Source: Massariosphaeria phaeospora
Taxonomy: Eukaryota > Ascomycota > Dothideomycetes > Pleosporales
Direction of reading: 5' to 3'
DNA: 64,000 bases
Assembly: GCA_011032825.1 (NCBI GenBank)
Contig: JAADJZ010000008.1
Span: 62,001-126,000, forward strand
Positions 10,310-21,882 of the stretch are shown here, one piece after another. A model generated the notes under the pieces. It did not search any database. It worked only from the letters and a program-made list of their open reading frames with translations, and had not been told where the DNA came from. Each line of letters starts with the position of its first letter. The first letter of the stretch is position 1. A program made the translations under genes and the position numbers.

Positions 10310-12733
10310 TTATTCACTGACGTGCGGCAGGAAGGGAAGGTTCTTCGTCGCTGCCGGCGGCCCGCTTGCAGTTAGTCCTATTAATTTTCTTTTCATGCCT
10401 TTTCTTATCGTCAGCTTTTTCAGTTACACTGTGTACACTATACCGGTCGTGCGTTCTTCGCTCTTTCAGGAACCCACCCTAGGTTGACTCGACACACTCT
10501 GGAATCTGGAAGCTATTTGCATGCGTATTGCTCCTTCGCCCTAGTCGCCGCCCGAAGCAGAATACACGCATTTTCCATTTAGAAAACGAGATAATTCCGT
10601 TTGTGTACAGATTGCTAAGGAAGTGCATGCAAGGCCAGACCAGGAGTGCGCACCTGCACCTGCCTGCCTTTCGGAGCTGGAGGCATTAGAGAAAGAGAAA
10701 GTTGGCGCGAGAAGCTCAAAGCTTGACCGCGCATGGTTATCGTAACTTGTGTGAATGTGTAAGGCTGTGTACACACTTCTCTGAGGAAGTGCGCACCTAT
10801 TTCTGTTGAGTAGGTGCTCGGCTGTCGAATGGCAAAATGAGAGAGAGCACGCATTTCCTCTGCATTCCGAATTGGTGCCTCTTTCGAAGGAACAGTGAGC
10901 AAGAAACGGGGACTCGACAGCCCAAGGCAAGGTCGTCCCTGGTAGACCTTACTTGCTACAGTCCACGGAACTTCCGAGGCCGCGATCCCAACTTCACCAC
11001 TTTCGGGCCTATAATCACTCTCGTTTTCCTCCATAACCAGTCCGAATTTTCTCCCTTCGCTCAGCGCAAAAAGCGAGCCCAGCCAAGGGCCTTTGAGCAG
11101 CAAGGCTATGTCACCAGCCTCGCGACTAAGGATCTTTTCTACACAGCACCATTCTCGGGGAGAAGTTCGCTAGTTTGGGGTCAGTGATCCCGTCAAACTT
11201 GTACTAACGCCGGCATCGACGCGACTTGGCTTTGATCAAAGCAACAGTGGTGGCAGAGGCCGAGGTGGAAGCGGCGGCAAAGCTAGAGCAATAGGCGGCG
11301 AAAGCGTGGATACAAGAGGTTATCGGCCTCGTGAATAGTGATGTTTGAGAGGCCCTAGTCGAAAACGAAGGAAGAGTTGTCCTGGAAGATACTTAAGATT
11401 GGGTTGGCGGTGGTCCAGTGATGAAAGGGCAGAGCGTAGCGGGTGGCGGAGTTCGTTGGGTACTTCGACCTCGATTTTTATTCCTCTGCTGAATCCGCCG
11501 GGGGCCCTACCAGCAGCACGAGAGATAACAATCTATCACGGGCGCTGCTGTAAACGCCGTAGGAGTTCAACTCATTGGTTACGGCGTCGACCCCTGAGTC
11601 GAGATCGTCCACTGTGATACCATGCCGCAATAGTCGCGTTCCTAAGACTAAGTTAGAGGTCCCTACGAGCTTCCGCATTTCATTAGTAGTACAATAGTCT
11701 TACAATACCCCGTACTCTACGCACCCTCACAGCTTTTCTCCTACAATTTCGTGGCGTGAGAATCTGGCCTCAGGGCTGTTGCTCGACCTTCGGGACCGGC
11801 CCTCTCTGGCTCCATAATCCCGTTCTAACTCTACCTCTGCTTCAACCACACCCCAATAACGGCATCCCCCTCTTAGGTTCCTTCTCTTTACACTCTGCTC
11901 CAACCTCTAGCCATCATCTCGCTTTCACTCCCAAGAACTAGATCAGGGGTTGCCAGTCGTGGAAGGTATCACGGAAGGTCTATCGAATGCGGGTTATGGC
12001 AAGATAATCCCGCCATGTCCTCCTACTCTTCTCTACGCCCGTTGACTTCGACATCGTGATCGAGGATCTCGATTATCGCTCCTACATGAGAAATATGTAT
12101 GCGGGAAGAGAGTAGTGTGGAGCTTAGAAGGCTAGGAAGTGTACTTGATATCCTAGTAGCATGTTAGCCGCAACACTACCCAATGGGTGAAAGGCGAACT
12201 TAAGCTTAGCAGTTCGTAGCTACAAATACGGCCCACTGTGGACTGGAAGCGGACCTAACAAGCCCCGTTGAGGCTGGTTGGGAAGAAGAAAACAGCTGAG
12301 ATGAATAAACACTTCGAGTCACTAGAATAATAGTGGAGAAGGGAGAAAGAGCGGAGGTAACTAGTGGAGCAACTCGGGAATCCGGTATAGTCCAGAGCCG
12401 TAGAGTGTGTATGCAGTCATTGCAAATGAAAGTTCGCGTATACATGCGATCAAATCCATCACGATGGAGTCTTCGAGGTTAGTGAACTGCAGGATCTCAG
12501 AGTTGAGGTCGAACGAGCTGGTATCGTCAAAGGCGAGAGGAAGACTATGCTGCGTTTTGATCCACAGGTGGACTTCGCCAGTCTAGTGAACCGTCGAAAC
12601 TGCGTCTTGTTGCCTTATCTCTGAATGCTGGGCAGCTCCGCACTTTTTAGGGGTCTAGAAATATGAGTGCCACTCGTCGGGCTCATCAGTTTGCTGCACC
12701 ATTCTCAATTCTTGACAAAATCAGCCTGCAGCA
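10310..12733. other. Unassigned DNA with possible worn gene fragments
   Basis: No supported gene. A plus-strand frame at about 11224-11480 looks protein-like (Ala/Glu-rich helix, A-E-A-E-V-E-A-A-A-K-L-E) but carries three stops where Gln or Arg codons would fit. A minus-strand ATG frame at 11478-11678 (66 codons) and overlapping frames at 10615-11187 cannot be identified. These may be pieces of a decayed gene. Confidence 0.4.
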
Positions 12734-13229
12734 TCATGGCGGTCCGTTGTCGTCCACAAGTATAGGAACCTCTCTGCAAATCTTGGCATAACCATCCAGA
12801 CCTTCTTCAATTGCGCCCATCTTCTTGCCAGCGACATCCCGAAGCGCCGGACGAGGTAGAAGTACACGGGAGGTCAGGGCGCATAGAAGGTTGGTGATGA
12901 CGACGTCTAGAAGGCCGAAATCACTCTGGGAGGCAGGGGGTTTCAAGAACACAGATTTGCAGCGTGATTCTCGCACTGCGGAAGGTAGCGTGTAGAGCAC
13001 GCGACTCCTAATCAGTTTGTCAACAGGACCGGTCCAAGGATAGCGTCGTGGGGGAAGACGCAAACGAGCAGCAGAGGCAGGGGCCAAAACTGGCGCGACA
13101 AGAAGTTTGCCCACTAAGTCGCCGGCAAAGTCCTTGACACTTCCAGGCGCGTCCGCTGGTCCGTGAGTGGACACTGGAACGACAAGGTCTACGCTCGTCT
13201 GACACCCAGCTTTGAAGATGTTGAGGGGT

Positions 13230-13380
13230 GACGCCGCCGAGCTTGGTTGGTGCGATGGATTGCTCAAGGGTGAACGGGCTAGTGTCTTCGATGATGTGGT
13301 CGACGCGGTGGTTGGAGGTCAAGTGCTGGACCAGCGTCGGGTCCCTATGAACTGCCGAAATATCCACTATATAGGAGTCA
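13230..13380 (-). pseudogene. Fragment resembling a zinc-type alcohol dehydrogenase (MDR)
   Basis: A minus-strand frame contains R-V-D-H-I-I-E-D followed by T-L-E-Q-S-I-A and a K-L-G-G turn. This matches the pattern (G)RGVDH(V/I)(I/V)E ... TLEQSIxATKPGG in the nucleotide-binding domain of medium-chain dehydrogenases. The frame is lost on both sides, so at best this is a short relic. The match is by memory of the family pattern only. Confidence 0.3.
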
Positions 13381-15810
13381 TCTTAGTGGTTCTGAGAATT
13401 CCACGAAACGGGCACCCATTCTGCTTACGATGAAATCAAACAAGGTTCTTTCGCTTTGGGCTTACTGGGGCCACAAGCACGCGGATTGCAACGGGAGCGC
13501 TCCTCGTCCACCTCTTCGCAGTCGCTGCAAAGTGGCAGGCTAGACTCCGATAGTCAAGCCCAAGCTTGAAAGGCGCATTGCACTTTGGACACAGAATGTC
13601 TCAACTCCATTACGGAAGAAGATTAGAACTGCTTAGAGAATCGAAGTAAATGAGGAAGCAAAGCCCTCCGTGGCGCTTCTCACTGTGCGGGTAGCTCCAC
13701 AAGGCCTATCTTTGAGAGCTTATGCGATCTGGAACCCTGCACCAGCGCTGAGTATATTCGTCTCGTCACGCAGCCTGCCTTGAGGTATGAAAATCCATTG
13801 GATACTTCCAGTCGACGTGTCCAACTACGGAAGCTATGCTGGGTCTGCCAACCGCAAATCGGGAGTTGAAGATGAGGTAGTAAGGGGGAATCTTCTGCCA
13901 AGATACGTGTGCCAGAGTATGTGTACACAGGCCACCAGCGCATGGCGACATGCGTGAACATGCGCACCGCGTAGGTGATGTCGCGAATGTGGGGACGTGA
14001 CGTTTAAACGGGGGACGTTGGGACGATGACGATGCAGCGCAGACTGCGCAACGAGTGCTAACCTTTTCGGTTTAGCTGTGCATCGAGCGTTATCCTTCCC
14101 AGCTTAGTGAAGCACCGACTGCTACCCCTTTCAGATTAGCCGCTGCACCCGGTCCGGAGAAAATCCGCTACCGGTGAGTTTTCTGTGATCTTGCACATGA
14201 CAAAGACAACTGTACAGTTATTGCTCCGCTTAGGGTGTACATATTCTATATCGCATGGCTTTGGCGTTTATGCAGAGCAATATGGGCATGCTTCGCACCC
14301 TTCAGATAAAGCGTCGTGCCCGTGTTGGTCACGTGGGTGAAGACCCGGACGGGTTTTCGAGGTGGCATCCGGGTCAGTGCGCGCGCAGAATGTTGACCAT
14401 GAGGATTGCACAAGCTCAAAGCAAGGGAGAGGGAGCCTCAGTTGATTTCAGTGTTCGCTGAGTGGGTGGTTTGTTCTTCAAACCTGGTTCTCGACTTTAT
14501 TCGCGTTTGACGTGCTGATTGCCAGTCTGCTTTGTTCCGAACTGGAAACTTCTTAGTCCCAACTTTCCTCGCACCCGACTTCACCGCGTCCTGCTCTTCT
14601 TACTAGACCTCCTATTATGCAGCCAAGAAAGTCGTGTGCGCAGCTTATTATTCTACAGTTTTTTAGAGTTTAGCTAGTATACAAAGATAAAATTAAAGCC
14701 CTTTGTATCTTAGAACATAAACTACGTATCGATGTGGCAGTCTTCTAGGGGTCCTGGCCGACGTCACCACGAAAATGGTAACCTTTGTGGTTCAGGGTGA
14801 TGTCGGCAAGTGGTGTACGGACCACTTGATCTCGCCTGTATATAGCTCTCCTCTTCACGCGGATAAGTCTCTCGTCTGCGTCATCCATAATCTATCCAGC
14901 GTCATCATTCGAATTTTTGCTAGCGGGCTGTTGAAAACTGCACGTGTTGGTACGGTTGTTCACGGTCTCTAGGGCTCACACGTCGGGTAAATGGCCCTTC
15001 TCATCATTTGAACTGGTCGTACGGTACTAAGATCAATACTGTTGCCAGTTCATCATGCTAATTCGCGTGATCGAGCTCAGCCCATCTGTGCGGATGGTCT
15101 AGTAGAGTTGATAGTGTGAGTTAATAGGGCCGTAATTGTAGGAGAGTTGCTTAGGTATTGCCGTAGCAGAATCGTCGACATGTCTGATCCTCTCTGGCAT
15201 TCCGAATGTGCTTGCGAAAAGGTGTCGATCATAGGCTTCCATGTTTTCTCTTTTTCATGGCCCCAACTGCGTGGCCATTCCTCGCTGAAACTTCTCCACG
15301 CGCTCATCGTTTGCGGAGGAGCTCACGTCCGACTCATAGCTCTCCAACACAACCAGTGCAAAACATCAAAGGGGCAATAATTACCATTTCATCATTTCAT
15401 AATATCGTCGCCATGAGACATGAGAATAGGGCTTGGGCTACTCTGGTGCTTGCAAGCTGCCTTCGCCATGGAATAGCGCATCGGAAGAGATAAGGAAGAT
15501 ACGATTGCGGCCTGGAATCGAACTGTTTGGGGATCAGAGTCTACTGCGTCTGGAACTGTGACGGCGCTGAACTTGGATAGAGCTGCGCGGTTGCAGTGCA
15601 GTGTGGATGCGGGTTGGGCGAGGAAAGAGTAAGCAGAGAAGCTTTCGCAGGAAGTGCATGAACTCGAGAAAGTTTTCGCAAACGTAGGAGCTGGGGAAAG
15701 GGGCAGATATTTCGCGACGCGAGACTGAACCGCGGTGGGAGTGTAGATGGACGTGGGCGTTGGTGGGATTTTTGGGTGAGGGGTCTTCGAAAAGGAACCA
15801 GGAAGCCTTA
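13381..15810. other. Unassigned DNA
   Basis: No supported gene. A short AT-rich patch at about 14635-14725, with ATACAAAG and CTTTGTAT facing each other, differs from its surroundings and may be a small insertion relic. The Fot1-like element at 15811 inserted at the right end. Confidence 0.5.
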
Positions 15811-17906
15811 CCATGCCCGTGCGCGCAGTGCGCCAGGTCGCGTAACGCGCCACCCTAACAACATGAGATGAACAAGAAAATAAGGCTGTACAGCCACCTA
15901 CAGTCGCTATTATCACAAAATTACATAGTTTTGTAGTAATTATAGCATTGCGATCATGATAGACTACTTGTATTTACTTGGTAGCTTGGTAGTGCGGCCG
16001 TGGCGGGTGGTCCGAGTCGGGACGGCCAGTGCAGCCACCTTAGCTTGAACATGAGATGAATCAACAACAACACGTTTCTAACGCTTCTGCTTTTGAGAGG
16101 AGCCTTGTAAGGCTTTGCGCTTCCTCTTTTAAAACAATTGTATAGCTTTTTAAGCGTCGTTAGCTCTGTTTTAAGCCTCTTTTTTAGCTACTTTAGCGGC
16201 TTTCTCTTTCTTCTGCACCTTCTTAAGTCTCTCTCTCTTAACACGCTTCTCTTCGGCTTGTTGAAGCTTATATAATCGAGCTTGCTCTCTTAGCTAGGAT
16301 CTCTTAGCTTTTTGTAGTTGTTGTTGTTGTTTCTTTTGCTTTCGTATTACGTTATCATCCCGAGCTTGTTGGACCTTACGAGGGCTCCAAAAGTGAGCTC
16401 CTCTGTAGTACTCCTTTTGGCGGTTGAGTTGTAGAGTATAGCTCTTCTTTTTGTGCTTCTTTTTTACTAAAAGAGCTTCTTTTAGGCCCTGGATCTTATG
16501 GTGAAGGAGCTCATTTTGTACTAAAATGTAGTAGAGCGATCGGCGGAGCTTTTTAGACTCCTTTAAGCTTTTATCTCAAGTCGATTGGCGTATAAGAGAC
16601 TCTATTTTGAGCCAATCCTTTCTACTAAGTACTAACGTTGAGCTTTCATCTAAACTTAAAGCTTCCTTGGTGAATTTTTTGAGTATAACGTCCTAGTTGG
16701 GTGGTACTATACTAGTAGCTTTGAAGCTCTTTTTGATAGTCTTAGGAATGAAAGCCTTGCCCTAGGCAGCCTAAAACAACGAGAAAAAGTCTCCTTTGTG
16801 TACTAAGAGAAGCCCCTGACTCCTTTAAAAGTAGAATAAGAGCTCTTTTAAGTAGGCGTTCGATAGAAGCTTAAACAACGCTACATTTAGTAGCTAAAGC
16901 GTATAGGTCAAATAAGAAAGAAAAACAGCTAGTAGGATCTTGTTGTTGTTGTAGTATTCAATAAAATCCATTGTTACATGAGATCCATGGCCGTCAAGGA
17001 TAAGTAACTGGTAACTTAAGCGAGCTTTCTGTCTCGTCTCTCGATTGAACACCTTTTTGAGCCAAGCTAGCCCTATATCGTTGTTGGACCAGCTAGAAAG
17101 AGATAAGCTGACAAAGACTAAGTGTTGTTCTTGTTTAATAGAAGCTACCCAGCTCGATTGTATAGTATTGTTAGCTAATTCAAATATAATGCTTGGCAAC
17201 AAAGCTTCTCTATCTAAACAAACACAAGCTATTACTGTTACCTACTCTCTATTGCTATCTTGAATAGCTGCTTTTACCGCTTTTTGCTCGTATAGTTTCT
17301 TATCGAACACTCTTTTTAAGCGTCCTGTTACTCCAATTATGAAGCCCTTTTCATCTATATTGTATATTTGCCGAGCTTCTACCTCATACTCCTTCATCTT
17401 ATCATGCAAAAGATCAAAGTACAAGCTGTACTTAGCTTCAGAATCAGCTTTGTGGCGATCCTGGTCTATCTCTCTCTGCCAGCGTGAAATGAGATGGCTC
17501 AGGTTTCTGCAGAGGAAGCGGGTAACCCAGCTTTTTAAAACCTCTCTACTAGCTAAAGTAGACGCAAAGCTGCGTATCATCTCTCTCGTAGGGGGTGTAC
17601 GCCTCTTAGTCAAAGTTTCGATATACTGTACGAGCTCGGTTTCGCGTTGTGGGTCGAGGAGGAGGTGGGAATCGGTGCGGGTGCGCATTTGATCTCGGTA
17701 GCGGCGTTGCAGTGTAGACCGTACAACACCATACTTTTTTGCGATTTGGCGGTAGCTGAAATTATCTCCAGCTTCACGCGATTCTATTTCTTCAATCGCT
17801 TCCTAAATTGGATCCATATTGGTGGAGTTATAGGGCGTCGCAGTTACGTGTAATTATGTTGGGGTGGCGCGTTACGCGACCTGGCGCACTGCGCGCACGG
17901 GCATGG
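15811..17906 (-). mobile_element. Fot1/pogo-type DNA transposon, complete
   Basis: Terminal inverted repeats of about 45 bases begin CCATGCCCGTGCGCGCAGTG at 15811 and end as its reverse complement at 17906. TA lies directly outside both ends (15809-15810 and 17907-17908), the target duplication expected for Tc1/mariner elements. Length is 2096 bases. The repeats remain GC-rich while the interior is AT-shifted. Confidence 0.9.
15964..17817 (-). pseudogene. Fot1/pogo transposase, RIP-inactivated
   Basis: DDE transposase of the Fot1/pogo group, about 617 codons from ATG 17815-17817 to TAG 15964-15966. In order: a helix-turn-helix near 17700-17760 (Y-R-Q-I-A-K-K-Y-G-V), a CENP-B-type second DNA-binding segment, Y-N-I-D-E-K-G-F near 17340 carrying the first catalytic Asp, L-L-I-L-D-G-H-G-S-H near 16990 carrying the second, and a basic coiled-coil tail. 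Many in-frame TAG and TAA codons interrupt it, several at positions where the family has Gln or Trp. The two longest surviving frames are 17242-17688 and 16894-17202. Confidence 0.88.
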
Positions 17907-17908
17907 TA

Positions 17909-18452
17909 TTTGGTTTCAGTTCGTTTCGTGGAGCGCACTCTCCCAAATCGTACCGTGTACTCGTCGACAATTCGGCTCCCCACCCCTATATCCGAACTAC
18001 CTCGCGTCCAGTGCGTTGGGAAAAGGATGGAATCTGAAGATATATGAATTTATCCTATGAGGGTGAATGAAACCTTGCATCGACTTTCCAGGTTGTTTCG
18101 AACCTGGAAGCAGCGGCAGCACGTGACGTTGTGTTCCACTTAGTGCGGACACTGCGCTCGTCTCATCTACATCTTGATGATGCTAAACCGATCAGTCTAC
18201 CGTGTCCGTGGCATTCGGACCATAACACAATTGATCTCTATAGATAGCATAAATGCTGAGGTCCGAGCTATGCGCGAACGTATCTAATCAACACCGAACA
18301 ATCTCCGCATCCTAGATGCCACAAGTGGGCTTGCTGAGAAATAATTAAGTGTTCGCGAACACAGCTAACAGGACCCTGTGACTTCTGGGGCGATGTAGCA
18401 GCGGTAGTAGCAGTGAAAAGTCCTGCTAGGCCAGTGATATGAACCAGGTGGG
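17909..18452. other. Unassigned DNA between two transposons
   Basis: No gene, repeat or regulatory signal recognised. Confidence 0.5.
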
Positions 18453-19003
18453 CACGCGGGTAGCAAAATAAGCCGAACTCAGAACGCCGAAAATCAGCCG
18501 AAATGTCGCCACGTCTCTTCCACCAGCTTATTTAATACCAAATCAAGACAAATAATCATTAAAATGCCTACTACTCGTTCCTAATCAATTGCGCAAGCTA
18601 ATAAGGCTGTTTTTCACTACACCTATCACGATACGCCTACAAAAGCAGCTGTTCTAGCAGCTTGTAAGGCTCTCGACGACCGCGGTATCAAGGGCTATAA
18701 AGAGTCAATATTCCGTGAATACGGTGTAGGAAAAACACAAGGATGGGAGATATTGAGGCAGGGCAGAGCTCGGAGGCATCTAGGACCTGATACGGATCAG
18801 AATGAAACCCGTGGAAGGCCTCCTCTTATCAGCCCTATTGAGCAGCGTGGCCAGCAGTCCGTAGTACGGCTACTAGTGGGGTAGCCAGCCTACGCTACGG
18901 CCCGATTGGGCCTACGCTACGTACGGTGGTGAAGGTTTGGGTATGGGAGGCTGTCGTAACCGTAGGTACTGCCGTAGGTACTGCCGTAGGTGGCACGGGC
19001 CGC

Positions 19004-21637
19004 CTATTGGCTCAGGGTGACGTTTTGGGAGGAGCTGAAAGAGCAGGGCAAGGCAGAATCGATCGATCCAAAATCGCTCGTTTTGGTGAGGCTCTCCACC
19101 CGTTTTGCGAGCTCCGTGATACCGCTCTTTACAACGCCCTTCTTCACCCAGTTCTTCTGCAATTGTAGTGCCTCGATTGTGCTGCTGCTAAGCCTGTTTC
19201 GGTTGTCGGTGATAGTTTGTCGCGCGGAGCTGAAGGCGCGCTCGCAGTTGCAGCTCGTAGATGGGATAGCGAGGTAGTCGGTGGCCATTTTAAAGAGGAT
19301 GGGGTACCGGTTACGGCCGTGAGCTCGCCACCACTCGTACGGCTCCTCTAAAAGCGGTCTCTCTCTCTCGTTTGTAGTATTGAGGTCAGCGCAAAGTGCT
19401 TCAAAGTACTCATCAATCTGCCCAAGGCGTCGCTGCCGTTTGTTTTTGCTGCCGGTGAGGAGGTGAGTGTCGACGGCAGTAGCCCGTGAGTAGAGGTCGT
19501 TGGCCGGGAGCTTGCGGCGTGATGGAGGTGGTTCTTAGAGCTCGTCGTTGTCGGCTGCGGCGTCCTGCTTTACGTAGTCATCAAACACCTTCTTGAGCGA
19601 CTTCTGCGCCTTGGTTACCCACTAGGGATAGTGCTTCTACTAGGTTTAAAACTAGTTCAAGCGGAGCGCTAGGTTGAGGGCAGTAGCGATAGTGTAGTAG
19701 CTAACGTTAGGCTTATAGATAAGAGTTGTGAAGTAGGTGCTAAGCTTCTTAAAGCCGAGAGCAATCGCAGAAGCTATGTACTTACTGTGAAGCTGCTCGC
19801 GAGCTTTCTCAAAGTGCACCTACAAAGCTTGCAAGTTCAGCAGTATTTGCCAAAGTAATCTGAAGCCATTGCCGCTGTTGTTGCTCTCTAGCTGCTTCGT
19901 TATCTGGTATAGAGCCTTAAGGAAGTCGATGAGATCTTTCACGTTATTCTAGTTGTCTTTAGTAATCGTGTCGTAGAGGGAGCTGTAATCGAGCTCGTCG
20001 CAGGAAGCTTCATAGCCGGCGAGCCGGCGAATGAAGCAATTGATATGTTCTTTGAGTTTGTAGCAGCGGAGGAGCATAAGATAGACGCTGTTCTAGCGAA
20101 CGCTACTATCTTGACGAAGCTCTAGAGTGTTGAATAAGTACAGCAGCTCGTTGTTACCTCTAATTGCACTGTGTTGAAGAGCTTGCGACGCTTGTAGAAT
20201 GCACACACTGCATTCACGAAGTTGTGAAGCCAGCCAACGACACTAAAGTTCCTCTAAAGCTGAAACTGCTCACTAGAAGCAGCTTCAGCTAGTCGCTGTT
20301 TTTACTCGCTTACTCCCTTCCCGTATATCGTTGCCTTAACGACGAGGTTGATAATATGGCTGGCACAGCGTATGCGGTTGTTCGCCGTAATGTTGATGTT
20401 GGAGTGCAGGTTGAGGCTTGCGATGAGCTTGCTGTCGTTGCTAGTCGCGTTATCGCCTACAAAGCAGTAGAACTTTCGAGATATTTCATACTCATCGAGG
20501 ACAGCGCGTATGATAGTCCCTTGGGTAGCCTTAGTATAGTCTCCGAAAAGGTTGCAGAAAGCAATAATAATATCTCGTTGTTTGAGGTTGGTATCTGCAG
20601 ACGCGTTAGTTGTTTGTTTTTCGTTAGAGTCTACGTTAGCTTTATATTAAAACTCGCTTAGGGCGATGCAGCTAACAAGAGTAAGCGCTAAAGACCTAGT
20701 AGCTGCTCTCCTGCGCGCTAAGTGTAGAGAAATCTAACACCTTAAAGAACTTGCTAACAAAGTAAGCTACAACACTAAGAAAGCTTAAGTAGTTAGATAA
20801 CGTCCAAACGTCTACACTTACGCTAATCTAACTCTAAGCTACTAGCAGCATCGCTTTTACTTCTACTATTCTCTCTTGCAGGAATTGTACTACATAACCG
20901 GCTAGTGTAGTGTAGGAGTTCGGCAGCGCAGCGAGGAGAAGCGCCTAGTTCTAGGTAAGCAGAGCTCTTATCTCTAGCAACACTGCAACTCTAAAGCTAA
21001 CGTCTTTTACAATTACTAGGTCAACAAGCGCTGCCTAAAAAGCTTTCTCTTGCTATAGAGTGTAAGCCACTAGCGATCCCAACCTTGCTACCTTTGCTGC
21101 AACTTCCTACGGCGAGGAAAGCTTTGCTGGCGTCATCGGCAGCAGCCTAGTAGCTAGATCGATCTTGTGAACCTTCTTGAGGTGCTCTACAATATAAGCA
21201 GTCCTGTTTACCGTTTTGGCGTCGTTAAGTTGCTAGGAGAGGTGGCATTGCCGGCAGAGCTAGAGCTTGGAGTAGGTAACGAGGTCATTCTGAAGGTAAG
21301 ACAACTCAACACTATACTTCTAGATAGGGGCAACTTTACGCTTGCCCTTCAGCTAACTCTTGTGCTTTACCCGGTACGATAGACGCGCCGCATGGAGGCG
21401 CCCATTGTGGCGATGAACCTGCTCGAAATCCACCTCGAATAGCACCCCGACGACCGAATAATTACCCTCCGGCAGCTCATGAGAGCCATGGCCCGCGGCC
21501 GACGACGACGACGACGACGGTGTTAGAGAGGCTTCGACCGAAGCCGTGGCTCGGGCAACACGCTTGGAGGCAGCAGAATGGAACAAAGGGCGGGCAACAG
21601 GCACAAAGGGCAGTTGGGAGCGTTGAGAGCGGCTCAT
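19004..21637 (-). pseudogene. hAT-I transposase, inactivated
   Basis: Minus-strand frame of 878 codons from ATG 21635-21637 to the stop at 19004-19006. The N-terminal 94 residues are open. A BED-type zinc finger (C-R-Q-C ... H-L-K-K-V-H) follows near 21180-21260. The last 94 residues are open and hold the hAT dimerisation domain (C-N-C-E-R-A-F-S-S-A-R). Several in-frame TAG codons break the middle, so no full-length product is expected. The intact C-terminal frame could make only a dimerisation fragment. Confidence 0.82.
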
Positions 21638-21864
21638 TTTGGAGGTACGTAGTGACGATTTGGGTGCGTACAGCTGCTGCTATATACGTAGAACGTTCAC
21701 CCAGCTCCTTCCCAGCCCCCGCTTGGCAGCCGGCCGGCACGGCTTGTCTGGGATTAGTATGGCAGCGCCAACAAATTTGAGACAGGCCCGGGTTCCCCAG
21801 CGCCGCAGCTGGGCCAGCAGCAGGCTCCTGCTCCTCTGCCTACCCCTAAGCGTCACCCCTGGCC

Positions 21865-21882
21865 GTAGTACGGCCGTACTAC
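21865..21882. repeat. Perfect 18-bp palindrome in the hAT-I subterminal region
   Basis: GTAGTACGGCCGTACTAC. The half-site CCGTACTAC or its complement recurs near both ends of hAT-I (18860 and 21950 regions, and 1865 in copy 1). Subterminal repeats of this kind are usual transposase-binding sites in hAT elements. Confidence 0.6.

Noticed and set aside
12734..13267. A 177-codon minus-strand open frame.
   Set aside because: It begins at a non-ATG codon, has no recognisable domain, and its frame differs from the dehydrogenase-like fragment that it overlaps.
15392..15916. A 174-codon minus-strand frame crossing the left end of the Fot1-like element.
   Set aside because: It begins at a non-ATG codon inside the transposon's inverted repeat region and shows no motif; it is a chance fusion of transposon and flank.
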